Positions 11,841 to 23,589 of a stretch of 64,000 bases of DNA are shown here, one piece after another (within the stretch, counting starts at the first letter, position 1; each line of letters begins with the position of its first letter). The stretch comes from Pholiota molesta (lineage: Eukaryota; Basidiomycota; Agaricomycetes; Agaricales; Strophariaceae), in contig JACGCK010000192.1 of the NCBI GenBank assembly GCA_014925825.1, positions 1 to 64,000 of the forward strand, in the 5' to 3' direction. The notes under the pieces were generated by a model that was given only the letters and a program-made list of their open reading frames with translations, made no database searches and had not been told where the DNA came from. A program made the translations under genes and the position numbers.

Positions 11841-12786
11841 ATGCTTGTAGCCATACCTAAAGTGCTTTATGCGCCCTTTGTATTCCGCACCTCTGCTGTG
11901 AAGCACGCTGCTACTGTTAAACACTTACTGGGATCCAAGCGCGCTTTCTCGACGACCACGTCTGTGGCTGAAGAAGCGGAATCGGCCAAGGGGAATCACT
12001 TTCAGAACTCCAAGGAGCATAAGGAGTCCAAATTTACGCAGGATAAAACGGCGGAAGAGCCCAGAGGTGCGTGCTGAAACGAGTGTAGAGTATGCGGTGC
12101 CCGGAGCTGATATGCTCGCTATTGAACAGCGCCAAAGATCGACCTGGAAACGCCTCGAGACCCTAAACAAAACCCTTGGCAGGATTTTTACGCCCAATAT
12201 GTGCTCAAGCACAAGGAACCAGGCATGAACATCACCCAATACGCGCCTGACGCTGCAGTTATCTGGAAGGCGATGTCTGCTGAGGAGAAAGCGGCATGTA
12301 TACAGCTTGTCAAAGGACTGTTAGAACTCTCGCTCATCTCCCCTTGGCTTAGAAATACGGGGATCCAGAGGAAGAGGTCAAGGAGTACAAGAAGTACAGG
12401 AAGATGTCGAAAGAAAACCGCCTTACGATGCGTAAACCCGGGAAAGCTCGTATAACGTTACCCAAATTAAGCGCGCGCGACGTTGCTATGAGAGCAGAAA
12501 ATTTGTACGTTTTACTTTCTCTTTGCTCATCGCGCTCTCCTGTGAAACTGCGAATACCGATTCTCGTTCCCCATCGTTAGGTTCATCAGAGAAAACTATG
12601 ACAGGAATTCGCCTTTGCCAATCCTCGAACGAGGAGCTGAGCTCTCTAAGCGATGGAACGAACTCGGCGAGGAAAAGAGAGAGGTGTGCATCCTTCGCTT
12701 CTTGTTTGCCGTGTCCCTGATTAACTTTTATGTTTTAGGCCTATAAGAAACGCGTCCTTGAAATGTATGCGGCGACAGGACTCTGA
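11841..12786 (+). CDS. Mitochondrial HMG-box DNA-binding protein
   Basis: Five exons, 11841-12066, 12130-12308, 12353-12504, 12581-12683 and 12739-12786, give about 235 residues. The N-terminus is Arg/Ser/Thr-rich without acids for ~45 residues and contains KRAFSTTTS, typical of a mitochondrial presequence. Two HMG-like segments follow: one around QDFYAQYVLKHKEPG ... IWKAMSAEEKAA, the second around LFIRENYDRN ... LSKRWNELGEEKREAYKK. Two HMG boxes behind a presequence is the plan of the fungal nucleoid packaging protein Abf2/TFAM, so a role in compacting mtDNA is likely. The second intron is uncertain: the GTCAAAG donor at 12309 keeps frame with a 44-base intron, while the better-looking GTATAC at 12298 creates a stop. 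Confidence 0.7.
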
Positions 12787-14022
12787 GCACTCATGGCGGT
12801 GGGAAGTCGAACGCCGATTCAGATTATTAAATTGAGTCTGAATCTTTCATACCACTTTTTTTTTTCGGTCACAGTTGATAATAGAAATCGTTCTTATCTG
12901 ATATCAATCCAAGAAGACCAGCTCTCGGTCACGACCTTCCAGACGTACAAAGTTCCGCTCATCATGACTACGGACGAATTGACCTGCGGTAAGTACTACA
13001 GACAATATAAACGTTTTGACTCCTTGGTTACCAGGCGAAATGAATGCCCGCCCATTCCATCGACATACGTAAGGTAGGAAGCCCGCGCTTCGAGTTACTT
13101 AGTATGTTCTTCATGCCGACTAGCGTTTCAGCCCGCCACGTCGATTAGAACTGCCAGTTTTCAATGAACCGCTCTTGTCCCGTGGCGGTGAGATGCATTT
13201 TCAATGATACGATGCGAAGCCAGGCGGGCCAAACATGCGCTGAAAACGCAGGGTGAGCCGAGCCACAACAGCGCGCTCACATCCTTATTAGCTCCTTCAG
13301 CACACGGCCCTCCAACGCTCTCTCTGTATCTCCCGGGCCCTGATGACTGTGTGTTCCGTCGTTCAGGTCAGTGGTCAATGCACGCACATAATGCTATTCA
13401 TAGCCGCTTTATACTGCCATCGATAAGAAACTCGGTCTGTGTCTTGACTACGTCCTCCCACCACCAACGTTGAAGTTACATTGATGGTAATGCGCCAGAA
13501 TACTCTCTTGGGGAATACGGAGCCGTTCCTTTCTTTCTATTCCTTGGCTCCTCTCTGCTCAATGAGCTATCGCGCCGTCCTACGCGCAAATTCGGAGAAT
13601 GCATGATGTATAATAATTGGAGAATATCAACCATATGAGCCTTCACGCCATGCGCCTATGCACGATCGATATAAGTAGTAGAGTATCAAAAGCAGCGATA
13701 TCATAGGTTCTTCCAACAGCGGGGAAATGTTTAGAATCACACAAACGAAGTCTTAGATCGAAATAAGACAGTAACCGCATACGACAATATGACTGCACTA
13801 TATTCCCTTTTCCAATGCTGCATCTGCACTCTGGTTGACGGTGGTGGAGTTGCCGATTGTATGGCTCTTGTCATCTGCACTCACAGCGTTAACCGCGGCG
13901 AGCTCGTAATGATTACTCGAGTGTGCAAATGGCATGCTGCTCGCCCTAAAATTGTCAATGCACAGTCACCAAGGGATCGGAAGATGCATACATATATCAT
14001 TGTAACTGGACCCGCGATGGAG
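12787..14022. other. Gene-poor stretch
   Basis: A possible 24-codon spliced frame starts at 12965 (two introns with good GTAAG donors at about 12989 and 13069) but gives no recognisable product. I do not call it as a gene. The other frames look random. Confidence 0.3.
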
Positions 14023-14340
14023 TTAAGCCCCGTGTCCTGAAGCTGGAAAAGTACTACCCATGTCAATTGTGAAAAGAATGTAAGCATTCCCGATTCGATG
14101 AAAATCGATATTTTCTTCCAATCGGAATTTTGGCATGCTGAGCCTAAGGACGATAAGACTGGTTACAATAGTGTTGACAGCGAGTGAAATGGAGAAGGAT
14201 GCGGTGCCCAATGCGAGAAACGAGACGGATGAACCCTGCATTTGGTCATTCTGAACCACCTGTTCCGCAACAAGGGTAATCGAAGTCGCTGTAAAGACAT
14301 GTAACTCGTAAGTGGTTTTGAATTAGTGCAAGCGACGAAC
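14023..14340 (-). pseudogene. Relic of a multi-helix membrane protein
   Basis: On the minus strand a frame reads ATSITLVAEQVVQND ... FSISLAVNTIVTSLIVLRL, one extracellular loop followed by a strong transmembrane helix. This is the style of the penultimate helix in the large family of seven-helix fungal membrane proteins without a named function. I could not join convincing exons for the other helices upstream (14340-14660), where frames are broken, so I call it a relic. A spliced intact gene that I failed to model is the alternative. Confidence 0.4.
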
Positions 14341-14704
14341 CGAACGACCGCGACGTACAGCACTCGCAAGCCCTTCCATGTGGAAAAGCTTCCTCTGAAC
14401 ATTTTGTGCACAAATTAACCCGACTTTTGATTTGGCCCGTGGTCGAACATTACTTGGACTCATGCCTCCGATTGCATCGACAGTTCCCAAATAACCTACC
14501 GTCACCCTCGCATGCACCGTGATGACATTCGAACCACTGGGTGAGTGGCAGGCCATCCGATTTCTCGATGCCCTACAGCATGCCCACCCTTTTCTCAGAA
14601 GCACCCGTTCTTCGCAGACGCACAGCTCAAAAGAAGGCCTCATGTATACCCGGTTGAACAAATAATGGTACCCACAAGAATTAAAAGCAGAGAGACATAG
14701 ATAT

Positions 14705-15135
14705 GAGGAATTACAAGGCAGATGGCAAATGTTGCTTCCCCAATTTGGCGTACCTGCACGCCGTCGAGTCTGAAGTGACGGCGGAGTCGAACGACTTCAT
14801 GCGCGCCATCCGGGCGCCCAGGCCGTTTATCACCCGCAATCCCTACACGCGCGAGAATCGCCCTCGCGCGCGCAGACGCGACGGGTGACCTCGTCGCGTT
14901 TGGCAGACCGTACATTGCCAACGTACGTCGCTCTTAGTATCTGTATTATTCCCTCCTTGATGCTGATTTACATTGTCTTCCCTACGCAGCCTTATCTCCC
15001 GATGCGCTTAAGTTGCTGAAGGACATCCCGCTCACGCCATGTGACTTGAGTACTTTTTATACCTGCGGTCATCTCTCCAACACTGAACACGGGTACACTG
15101 ACTACCCCTTCGCGTCGGATGTCAAAGTCAAGGCG
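14705..15135 (+). pseudogene. Old Yellow Enzyme (NADH:flavin oxidoreductase) C-terminal relic
   Basis: Three frames together spell the C-terminal quarter of a fungal OYE: PNLAYLHAVE and AESNDFMRAI in the first; then, after a frameshift near 14845, IALARADATGDLVAFGRPYIAN; then an intact intron (GTACGT..CGCAG, about 14923-14989); then, after another shift, LLKDIPLTPCDLSTFY and GYTDYPFA at the end. GRPYIAN is the FMN phosphate-binding region of this family. The N-terminal three quarters, including the catalytic His-Asn pair, are absent. The relic ends about 115 bases before repeat R1b. Two frameshifts and the missing front make it non-functional. Confidence 0.75.
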
Positions 15136-15250
15136 TAAGTTTGAGGGCCCTGCTTTCCATTGATTACTTACAGAGAAACTCGTTTCCGATGCTGGCCAGT
15201 AAAGAGGAGTAAACATTTTTCAATTATTGAGCTAGCGGGTCCAGATTAGG

Positions 15251-17828
15251 GACATACTGATATTCTATATGATTTTGGTATGTTGGTAAACAGAAGAAAT
15301 TTCGAATGAATTCAGCAATGATGAATGCTGAACGTTTTCGATGGGACTGCGACTCAATCAGCATCCAAAGCTCGTAGTGAGACACACCGATAAATATCCT
15401 GTACCCTACTCGCAATAGCTTGTAGATAGAGATAGACGGGCAAGAAAAGACGCAGACAAAAAGAAAAAAGAAAAAGGAAAACTGCAACGCAATGACGTCG
15501 ACACGCAAAGCTCTAACACGCGGGAGAGAGAAGCGCTGCAGGCGTATACAACTGATATTCGGCCCCGCGACGCTGCTGGCCAAAACCCCAGATCGCGCAC
15601 CGTAACTGCTCAGCACATACACACACATACGCAGATGCATAACGCGCACGGCACCAGAGCCAAAATCAGGATAACCGCAGCGCTCCTCTGCCTGAGCGCA
15701 TCAGGATTCAGCGACGACGCAGAGTAAGCGGAGGAAAGAAGGCAGGAAAATAGGATAGTTTGAAGAAATCCTTATTACCGCGCTGGAATCCGCGAGATGA
15801 GGTCAGATCTTGCCAGTTTTGGCCACTCCAAAAAATGTGGTTGAGCGATATACGGCAGATACGTGGATACTCAGTCCGTTCCGTCCTTGGGGTACGACTT
15901 CGGAAGTGGTGTGGGCAAGTGTGGTAATGGGGCAACGAAGGGGTGCAACAGGTGAATGAACAAGGTAAGCTGATCGATTAAGCTTCAAATCGCCAATTCG
16001 CGGTCCACGAAAGGGGATGTTTTTACGAGAGCTTATACTGATAAGGCCGGAGAACGGGGAGCTACAGCCTAAGATGGATGAGTGACTTATATACATATAT
16101 AAATCGCAGTTGCTCACCTCAGCGGGGGGTGATGTTATTTGGAAGTTGGATCGTCGTGTTGGAAGAAGAGAATTCTACAGTCACGTCGGTGTGTGACGCG
16201 CTTGGAGCAGAAGTGGAAGAACGTTGGGGAAAGGTAAGTAACGCAACGCAGTACGATGGGATGAGCGAGACGTACCACGTAGCTCGCCCGAGCGCCTGCG
16301 CATGATTTCATCTCCCACCCGACAAATTACGAGGTTTGGTATTGGTCGCGATGAGTTGCTCGCTGTCCCTACGACTGCTACAAGCGCGTTTCGTTCATGG
16401 TCATCAGAATGCGCATCCTCCTGCATCGTTGCGCAATGCGTCGTTTGATGAGACTCTGATGGGCAGAGGGGTGCGTCTATAGGCCTCTTGAGCGGGCGAG
16501 GGCGGCAGTGATCGGGCTGGAGGGAGCGGACAGGGGGAGAGACGATACAAGAGAACGCGAGACGCGTCATTGCCGTGCGACAGAAAGCTCGAGACCCGAG
16601 AGGAAGAGTGTTCGGGAGCAGCCGAGGAGGCTCGACGAAGACGCATGAACGCGAATGTGGAGACGCTGGTGAGAGTTGACATCGCTTGTATGCCGTCGAG
16701 TTAGAGTAACTGTCGTACAAGGCGTCGTGGGCTTGAATGAAGATCGGCTGAACGATGCGCGGGGAATAGCGCGGTCATGGGCATGATGCATCACGATAAC
16801 CGTCGATTGTCATGCTAAGCTGCTAATACCGGTTGGCATTGCTTGTTATATCATGTAGTCGAGGGAATCGGCCCGCAGGGCAACGCGCGCTCAGGTGATG
16901 CAAAAGAGGCGGATCGACAGCACGGGATAACGAGGGTGCAGGATATGCTGAGCAAGACGGACAGCCGAGCTATGGCCCAGCGGTGTGGGGAGGAGGGAAG
17001 ACAGGTGGGTTTCCTTCATGCGGGCTGTCCAGGGTAAGAATACGATAGCCGCTGGCAAGCTGCAAGGTGAAGAGGTCCACTCACATCGAGCCCCTTACAC
17101 GCGAACCTCTCCTTCTCAATCCCCTTTCTTAGTCTTCTCCTTACACGGTGTCGGCACTAGCGCATGGTGAGTCATCGGAACTAGTCCTATTGAATCAAAA
17201 AGGGAGAGAGACTCCATGAAGATGTCTTTGACGTTCGTCGTTGTGGTGGGTTCGAAGTTCGGAATCGAAGTCGCGCTTTGGGATACACGCACGTGGTCGT
17301 GTCAATACATGATGGCCATATGCAGCTGCCAAAGATCGATAACGAACTCTCAGCGTCCGACCACCAGCCTCAAACCAACCTCAAACCAACCTCAGACCAG
17401 CCTACGGCCGACGAAAACACCCAGTATGTGTTTCACGAGTTTCCATCGACATCGACGTCCCACGAGTTGGACTGAACTAAAGTTATGTAGATAACAAGTA
17501 CGTCTACATCACCTCACCCAGTGTCCGTTCAAATTGCCAAGGACCTAGACTTATTCCTCCATGGGCAGCCAGTACACCGTAATCATGGATAGAGAGACGA
17601 ACAAGAGACCATGAGAACAGGCCAACAGTTATAAGGGTATGCACTTCGCTTCCTGATGCCTTCCACGAAAGCGTGCAACGACGACTCGGTATGGGCCGCC
17701 TGGCGCACTTAATAAAGTTCCCATCCCAGCCAACGCACTGCTTGGGAACTAGTCGCAGTTTTTCCATGTTGGTGTCTATACCGACTCGTCCGCCCCGCCA
17801 ACGCCATTCCGTCTGCTTGGGTAGCCCA
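15251..17828 (-). repeat. Long dispersed repeat, copy R1b (inverted)
   Basis: Reverse-complement partner of 319-4481. The two align from 15251 (opposite 4481) to about 17828 (opposite 319). R1b is the simpler form: it has no MITE at the equivalent of 889 and only one copy of the internal unit. The largest frame (16181-16720, minus) matches the frame at 2005-2598 in R1a for most of its length but has no domain I know. No target duplication was found at its ends, so its mode of movement is open. Confidence 0.75.
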
Positions 17829-20289
17829 TTTCGCTGCCCCCCCTGCGTCATGGGTTACGGCTGTGTTAGCTGTTGAATCATGCGGTTTTTCGTTCGCGCA
17901 TGCGAGGATGGGCATCCGCGATGTCGGCGATCGCTCTCGCGCGGCGTGCTAATATGCAGACGTGCTGTGGTGATGATCATGCCTGTTTTCCTCGCTACAA
18001 TCGACTCTTCTGTGCACTCATACCCTGTCTGCCTCTTTCTCTCCTGTCTTTGCATGTCCCATGCCCGCCTGCCTGCCTTCCCGAATGTGCCATCCGAACC
18101 GAGCGCGGATTCGTACCTGCTGCAAGACTGCATCCATGTGCGTGGCCTGCACTGGCCCTGGCGTCTTGGATCCATATTCATCTAATGTGTAACACGAATC
18201 CGCGCACGGATTCGTAAATGCGCCGGGGTGAGCGGGGTGCTTACCGCGATCGTAGAGCGCGTTTGGGCTTGGTGTGGTCCGTTCTGCGATTGATTCGTTC
18301 CATGTATTCCGATCCCTTTCGCTTGCAGAATCATGCCACACTGTGCCCGCGTGAGACGCCGGAAGCCCTCGTAGAGAGAGGATCAGCGGAGATGGTATGG
18401 GATCCGATGCCTTGCACGTCGTGTGCGAATGCGCTCGACTGCGTCGCTGGGTGTGGTGAATACCAATCACGGGCGACGGGCAAATTCCGATCTGTAGAAT
18501 GTCGATCTCAATGATTGATCCTCTCTTGCTAGTTGGGGTTTGGTGACATGGGCATTTCCTGCTACTGTTTCTCCACAAGCTTATCTTATATTCCCCTTCC
18601 CCTACCAATCTCGAGCCTTCTCAGACTGGAGAAATGGAGAGAAGCGCTGCTATACGTCGATTTTGGATCTGGTGTCAGGCGCATTTCTTTGCGCAGCGGC
18701 AGCTGCGTTGCTCGCCAATTTCATTGCAAGAGCTGGCTGTTTTGGCGAGCGTCGCACGGACCAAAATCTCATGTTTTTGGTAGCAGGCAGCCACTTTTCT
18801 TCTTTCTGAGCATCGTGGTTGGCCGATGTTGGAGATATTGATCTTTGTTTTCATTGTGCACCTGCCTCGTTACAATGCCACAACTATTCGCATCTTGAGG
18901 TTTTTGGGTATCAACTATCATAATATTCTTCGCTAAATAACTCATTCGTTTTAATACTATTAAAACACAATATGTTTGGACTCTACGCAGTGTACCATAC
19001 ACTATCTAAGATCGACCAACCACAAACCCAACTCTCGAGCAGGTCGCCTCGCCTCGCAGACGCAGAAGGCGTTCGCCATGCTCCTCCGCCGGAAACGCCC
19101 CCAGCGCGTCGCATGGCGCGGGATGCCTCCTGCCAGCCTAGCATCGCAGGCCAGGGCAGTGATTATCAGAACACAAGGTCGTCATCATAGTGTTCCCTGG
19201 GCACTGCGCCACCTCGAATCCGCATCGAGCCCGCGAGAGAAGAGAAATCAACATGGGAGATATGTGGATTCCGTGGAGGGACAATGTAAACTGCGCCCTC
19301 CCCGGCGAACGCGAGAAGCGTAGGAAAGATCCAGATATTACAGCCAACGAATCCTCTCTCGCATGGCAGTGAGCGGATCAAGCAAAGGCATGCGAAAATG
19401 AACACTAATAAAAAAGGTGACAAAGCAACCACAGGAAGAGGGGAAGGAAGAAGAGAGCACCGCACCACTAGCGCTGAATTGGAGCGAGGGCATGGGATGG
19501 AACGCGACATAAAGCGAAAAAGGGAGTGACGATCAGGGATCACCGCCCGCGTTCTAAATCCGTGCCGAATGCATGAGAGAGGAACGCAGAATTTTCGCAA
19601 GGAAGATCTAAGGCAGCATCGCGAAGTTGAAGACGGAAAGCCAAATACATTTTTGTCGGTTGCTGGCATGCTGGCATCTGATAGTGCGTCCAGACGTTAG
19701 CTCACCTTATCGATGGCGGTTCTTGATGAGGATGGGCGCCACGTGAACTTGCTGAAGGCCTGGAGGAAAATGACATCCTATATGGCACGCCAAATGAGCC
19801 GCGACGGCGATGGCGGCTGCAAAATAATGGTCAACTTGAAGTTGGAGATCGCTCCGCCGCACTCACCATCGTGTTGCGCTCATCCGTCGAGATCTCCACA
19901 GCGGCGGCATCGAGCATTCGCCCTGCAAGTCCTCTTCCTCCTCGTCATCTCGCAGACCTCCAATTCGCATCATGTCCCGGAGCTATAGAATATACGGAGC
20001 TGCACGCCTTGCGGAGAACGAGAGATTGTACTACTAAGGATGAGTTGTGGGATTCCATGAAATCGGGGCACTCACATAGGTCGAGTGTCATCAAGAGGTG
20101 TGTAGTAACTTTAAGCCGTCAGACTCATAAGCTCGTTTGCAGGCGGCATAAGTGAACTAGATTGTTGTCAGCGCTATCATTGATCTGACCTTCTAGTGCT
20201 GTGGTGTTTCTAGAGAGGACGAGCGCAGATTGCAGTTGTAGGAGATGGCACGTGAGAGTGGTCCGTGCAACAAATTCATTGTCAAGTCT
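17829..20289. other. Gene-free stretch with a further partial repeat copy
   Basis: No gene is supportable. Bases about 18640-18775 (gcgctgctat ... ggatctggtgtcaggcgc ... gagctggctgttttggcgagcg) resemble the last part of R1 and of the R2 repeats, so this is probably another degenerate member of the same family. Frames at 18018-18608 minus and 19166-19669 minus look like non-coding GC-rich sequence. Confidence 0.35.
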
Positions 20290-21870
20290 TGCAGTCGTCC
20301 TCTCCTGTCTTCTCATCTCGTCGCTGGCAGCCGCACATCCAGACTGTCGCAATTCCTGATCCCGGATGTCCCTGCTTAAGCTGACCGCCGACTGGGAACC
20401 TCCCGTTTGGTAGGCTAGGCGGGACACATGCCACGCGGCAGCAGATGTGTCCTACGGCGAGTTGGAGTACGAGGCAGCTCGGGTGCGACATCTCCTTCTG
20501 TGCAAGTGGGCGTGGGTGGCCCTGTGGGTGCGCGGGGGTGATCGGTGTGTCCTTGCCCACTGATAATGAGGGGAATGCGACCCCCGATGGGCGATGCGCC
20601 CAAATTTCTAGCGTGCTTTGTTCGTGCTCTCCTTCCTCTGCCTATTCTCACCTCACGGACGTGCAAGCTGGTCCAGAGGGTATCTGCCCTTTATCCATTA
20701 TTGATCTGGTGTATCTCGTCATGTCGCATTATTGGGCTGGCTTTTTTAATGGCCCAGCACCAATGACACGGATCTGAATAGTGGCGGCGGAAATAGAGGC
20801 TGATCTCTCTCGAACTGCGGATCGCGGACGTGGCTGGCTGGTTTCCTTTATTCTGTTCATATACTCTGTCCGTGCCCGTTTTCCCTCACTATCGCTCAAT
20901 GTCCAGTCTGGAGTCGGAGCGCTGGAGAGGATGGTTCAAAAGCTTCGCACGTCCTCCGTGGATGGCTCGACTGCATTGCGAACCTGGCGAAGTGGCTGGC
21001 CCTGCTTCAATAGCATGGATGCCAATTTTTTTGGCGTTGGTCTGATCCTATGGGTTGGCCGAGAGAGAGAGCTCTTTATTTCTTCCTTTGTTTCTGTTTT
21101 TTTCTTCTTTTCTTTTCGTCTTGTGTTTATTTGGTACTGGGCCGCTATGCTCTTCTCGTCATTGTTCCTTGACGATGTGGGCCTCTCTAAACATTTCTAG
21201 TCGCCCATCTATCCTACTGTCTGGCTATCCTCAATCATGCGCAAGTTCGGTGACCAGTCGGAGACGCTCTCGAATGCTTCTTCTTTCGTGGAGGCAGAAT
21301 GACGATGTGGCGAACTGTGCATCCCTAGTTCACGCCCTGCTTCCTTTCTCCGTCATTCTCTCTTCATTGCTACGCAATCCCACAACCTCTTCCGGAATCA
21401 TCCTCCAGAGGCAGATTCGTGCTTGAATTATATATGTCTGGCGTGAAACAGTCAACCTCAATTTGGAGTTGGCGAGATGGCTGGCCATTGTGCAATAATC
21501 ACAGGATCTGACTCTGTTGTGTGGGTTCTGGGTTGGCGAAATGGGCGGTGTTTTCTGATCTCTTATTTTATTTATTTATTGTGCTCGTTCCTATGCCCCC
21601 CTGCACGTCGCCCGTGATAGGGTGACCCACATGAAATTACCGATATGAAGGACTTCAGAGGGAGGAGCGCTGGGGCTATGATGACCGTGTATCTGGTGCC
21701 GTGGCGCATTGTGCATTTGCGTATACGTATGCATCCTCGGCAGTTTTGCTGTGAGATTTGGCCTTTTAGCCAGCAGTGTAGCGGCCAGATAATAGATATG
21801 ACCAGTAGGTGGTCCTTAACGCTCCTCTCTATTCCTCTTATTGGGTCTTGCCGCGTGAGTGCCATTTGAC
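20290..21870 (+). repeat. Repeat R2, copy a
   Basis: Direct repeat of 22300-23290. Shared landmarks in order are the ctcatctcgtcgctggcagcc block, the gatgggcgatg block, ctagcgtgctttgttcgtg with the following cctattctcacctcacggac, cagcaccaatgacacggat, and the ending gatctggt/gccg and ccttttagccagca blocks. Its tail is homologous to the tail of R1, placing R1 and R2 in one family. No protein domain is seen. Confidence 0.6.
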
Positions 21871-22299
21871 AGTGCCACTCGACTTTTCGTTCCGTCGTAA
21901 GACGTCGTTTTCTCCATCTATGTACGTGATTCGTCGATTTTCATGTGCTTTAAACAGGGAAATTATCATTCAATTCTGATTGTCGTGCTGAGAGTGCACA
22001 TGGAAATTCTAACACACGTTTTCCGATGTAACAATTGTTTTATGTTTCGCACCTTATATCGTATGAAAACTATTCACCTATATATGAGCCCCTGCCTTAT
22101 GATTTGGCCTGTGCATGTAGGTCGAACTTTGACCTTTTTTTTATGGCCATCTTACATTCAGGAAAACCGTGGGAACAGCGGCGTATCAACGTGCTCGCGT
22201 TTGCCGTTTGCTGCTTGCCTCTTCTCCTCTTGCTCATTGCTTGGCCTCTTCTCCTCTTGCTCATTACTTGGAATCACGCCAATGCTGAACCAGTCCCTC

Positions 22300-23290
22300 T
22301 CATCTCGTCGCTGGCAGCCGAACGTACAGACTATCGCAAATCCTGATTCCGGACGTCCTTACTTGATTGAGCTGACCGCCGACCGATGACTTTGGACGTG
22401 CCGACACATGCCACGGGGCAGCAGGCATTGTGGAAAGAGCAAGGGGTAGGGGGCAAGGCTAGTGGTTGGTCCTGCGGTGAGTTGGAGTACGATGCAGCTC
22501 GGAGACGACATCTCCTTCTGTGCGGGGTGGTCCTGTGGGTGCGCGGGGGTGATCAGTGTGTCCTGACCCCTCTGGCGATTTGCCCACTGACAACGAGAAG
22601 AAGCGACCACGGATCGCCGATGGGCGATGTGCCCAAACTTCTAGCGTGCTTTGTTCGTGTTCTCCTTCCTCTGCCTATTCTCACCTCACGGACGTCCCCC
22701 TTTATCCATTATTGATATGTGTATCGCGTCATGTCTCTGCTTGAGACTTGACAGCATCATTGGGACTGGCTTTTTGAATCGCCCAGTGCCAATGACACGG
22801 ATTTGATATTTAGTTGTCATCGAGGATAAACGCTGATCTCTCTCGAAGACTGGCTGATTTCCCTCATTCTGTTCATGTACTCTCTGTGCCCATCTATCCT
22901 CGTTCAAGGTCCAGTCTGAAGTTGGAGTTCTGGAAAGGATGGGTCCAAAGCTTTAAATATCAGCTCGACTACGTCGCTAGGCTAGTGGCTAGCCCTGCTT
23001 CAATGGCACGGATATCAGTTCTTTTGGCGTTGGTATGATTTTACGGATTGGGCGAGAGCAAGAGCTATTTCTTTCTTTCTTTCTTTCTGTTTTGTTTTCA
23101 TCCGATATGGGCCAACAGGAGCTTCCGATATGAAGGAATTCAGAGGAGCGCTGCTGCTATGCTGACCTTGGATCCGGTGCCAAGCGCGCTGTGCATCTGC
23201 ATATGCGCATATTTGCTCGATGGGTTTGAGGGTTGATCTGGCTTTTTAGCCAGCACCGTAGCAAGGCCAGATATATATCGTATAGCTGTT
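22300..23290 (+). repeat. Repeat R2, copy b
   Basis: Second, shorter direct copy of R2, about 430 bases after copy a and just upstream of the inverted F-box copy. It matches copy a block by block with several internal deletions. The two copies, like R1a and R1b, carry no transposase, so they look like a non-autonomous or dead family that has accumulated locally. Confidence 0.6.
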
Positions 23291-23589
23291 CTAAAATGCT
23301 TATCTCCATTCCTCATTGAATTATCATTACGAATTCGATTAATTACAGCATCCGTCGAAGAATTCGAATATCTAGCGATTACTCGGCCTGGCCTGCCGCC
23401 AGATGAGTGGCCGAATCGCGTCGAGGGTGTTATATTGAACATCTTTGTCCTTCGTATAAGACACCGTCAAGATTCCCTTCAAGATTCCCTTTCGGTCCCA
23501 TTGTGCCAACTCTTTCTCCACAATGCCCAAGTCCAAACCTTCCGGAATGTGTAAATCGAGCAGTTTGATCCCAACAAATTGTTCTCCTG

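Noticed and set aside
12965..13150. 24-codon spliced mini-gene with two good introns, considered as a pheromone precursor
   Set aside because: The product has no C-terminal CaaX box and no resemblance to known precursors; the splice signals alone are weak evidence.
14515..14545. tRNA-like B box (gtggttcgaatg on the minus strand)
   Set aside because: No A box at the right distance and no acceptor-stem pairing could be found.
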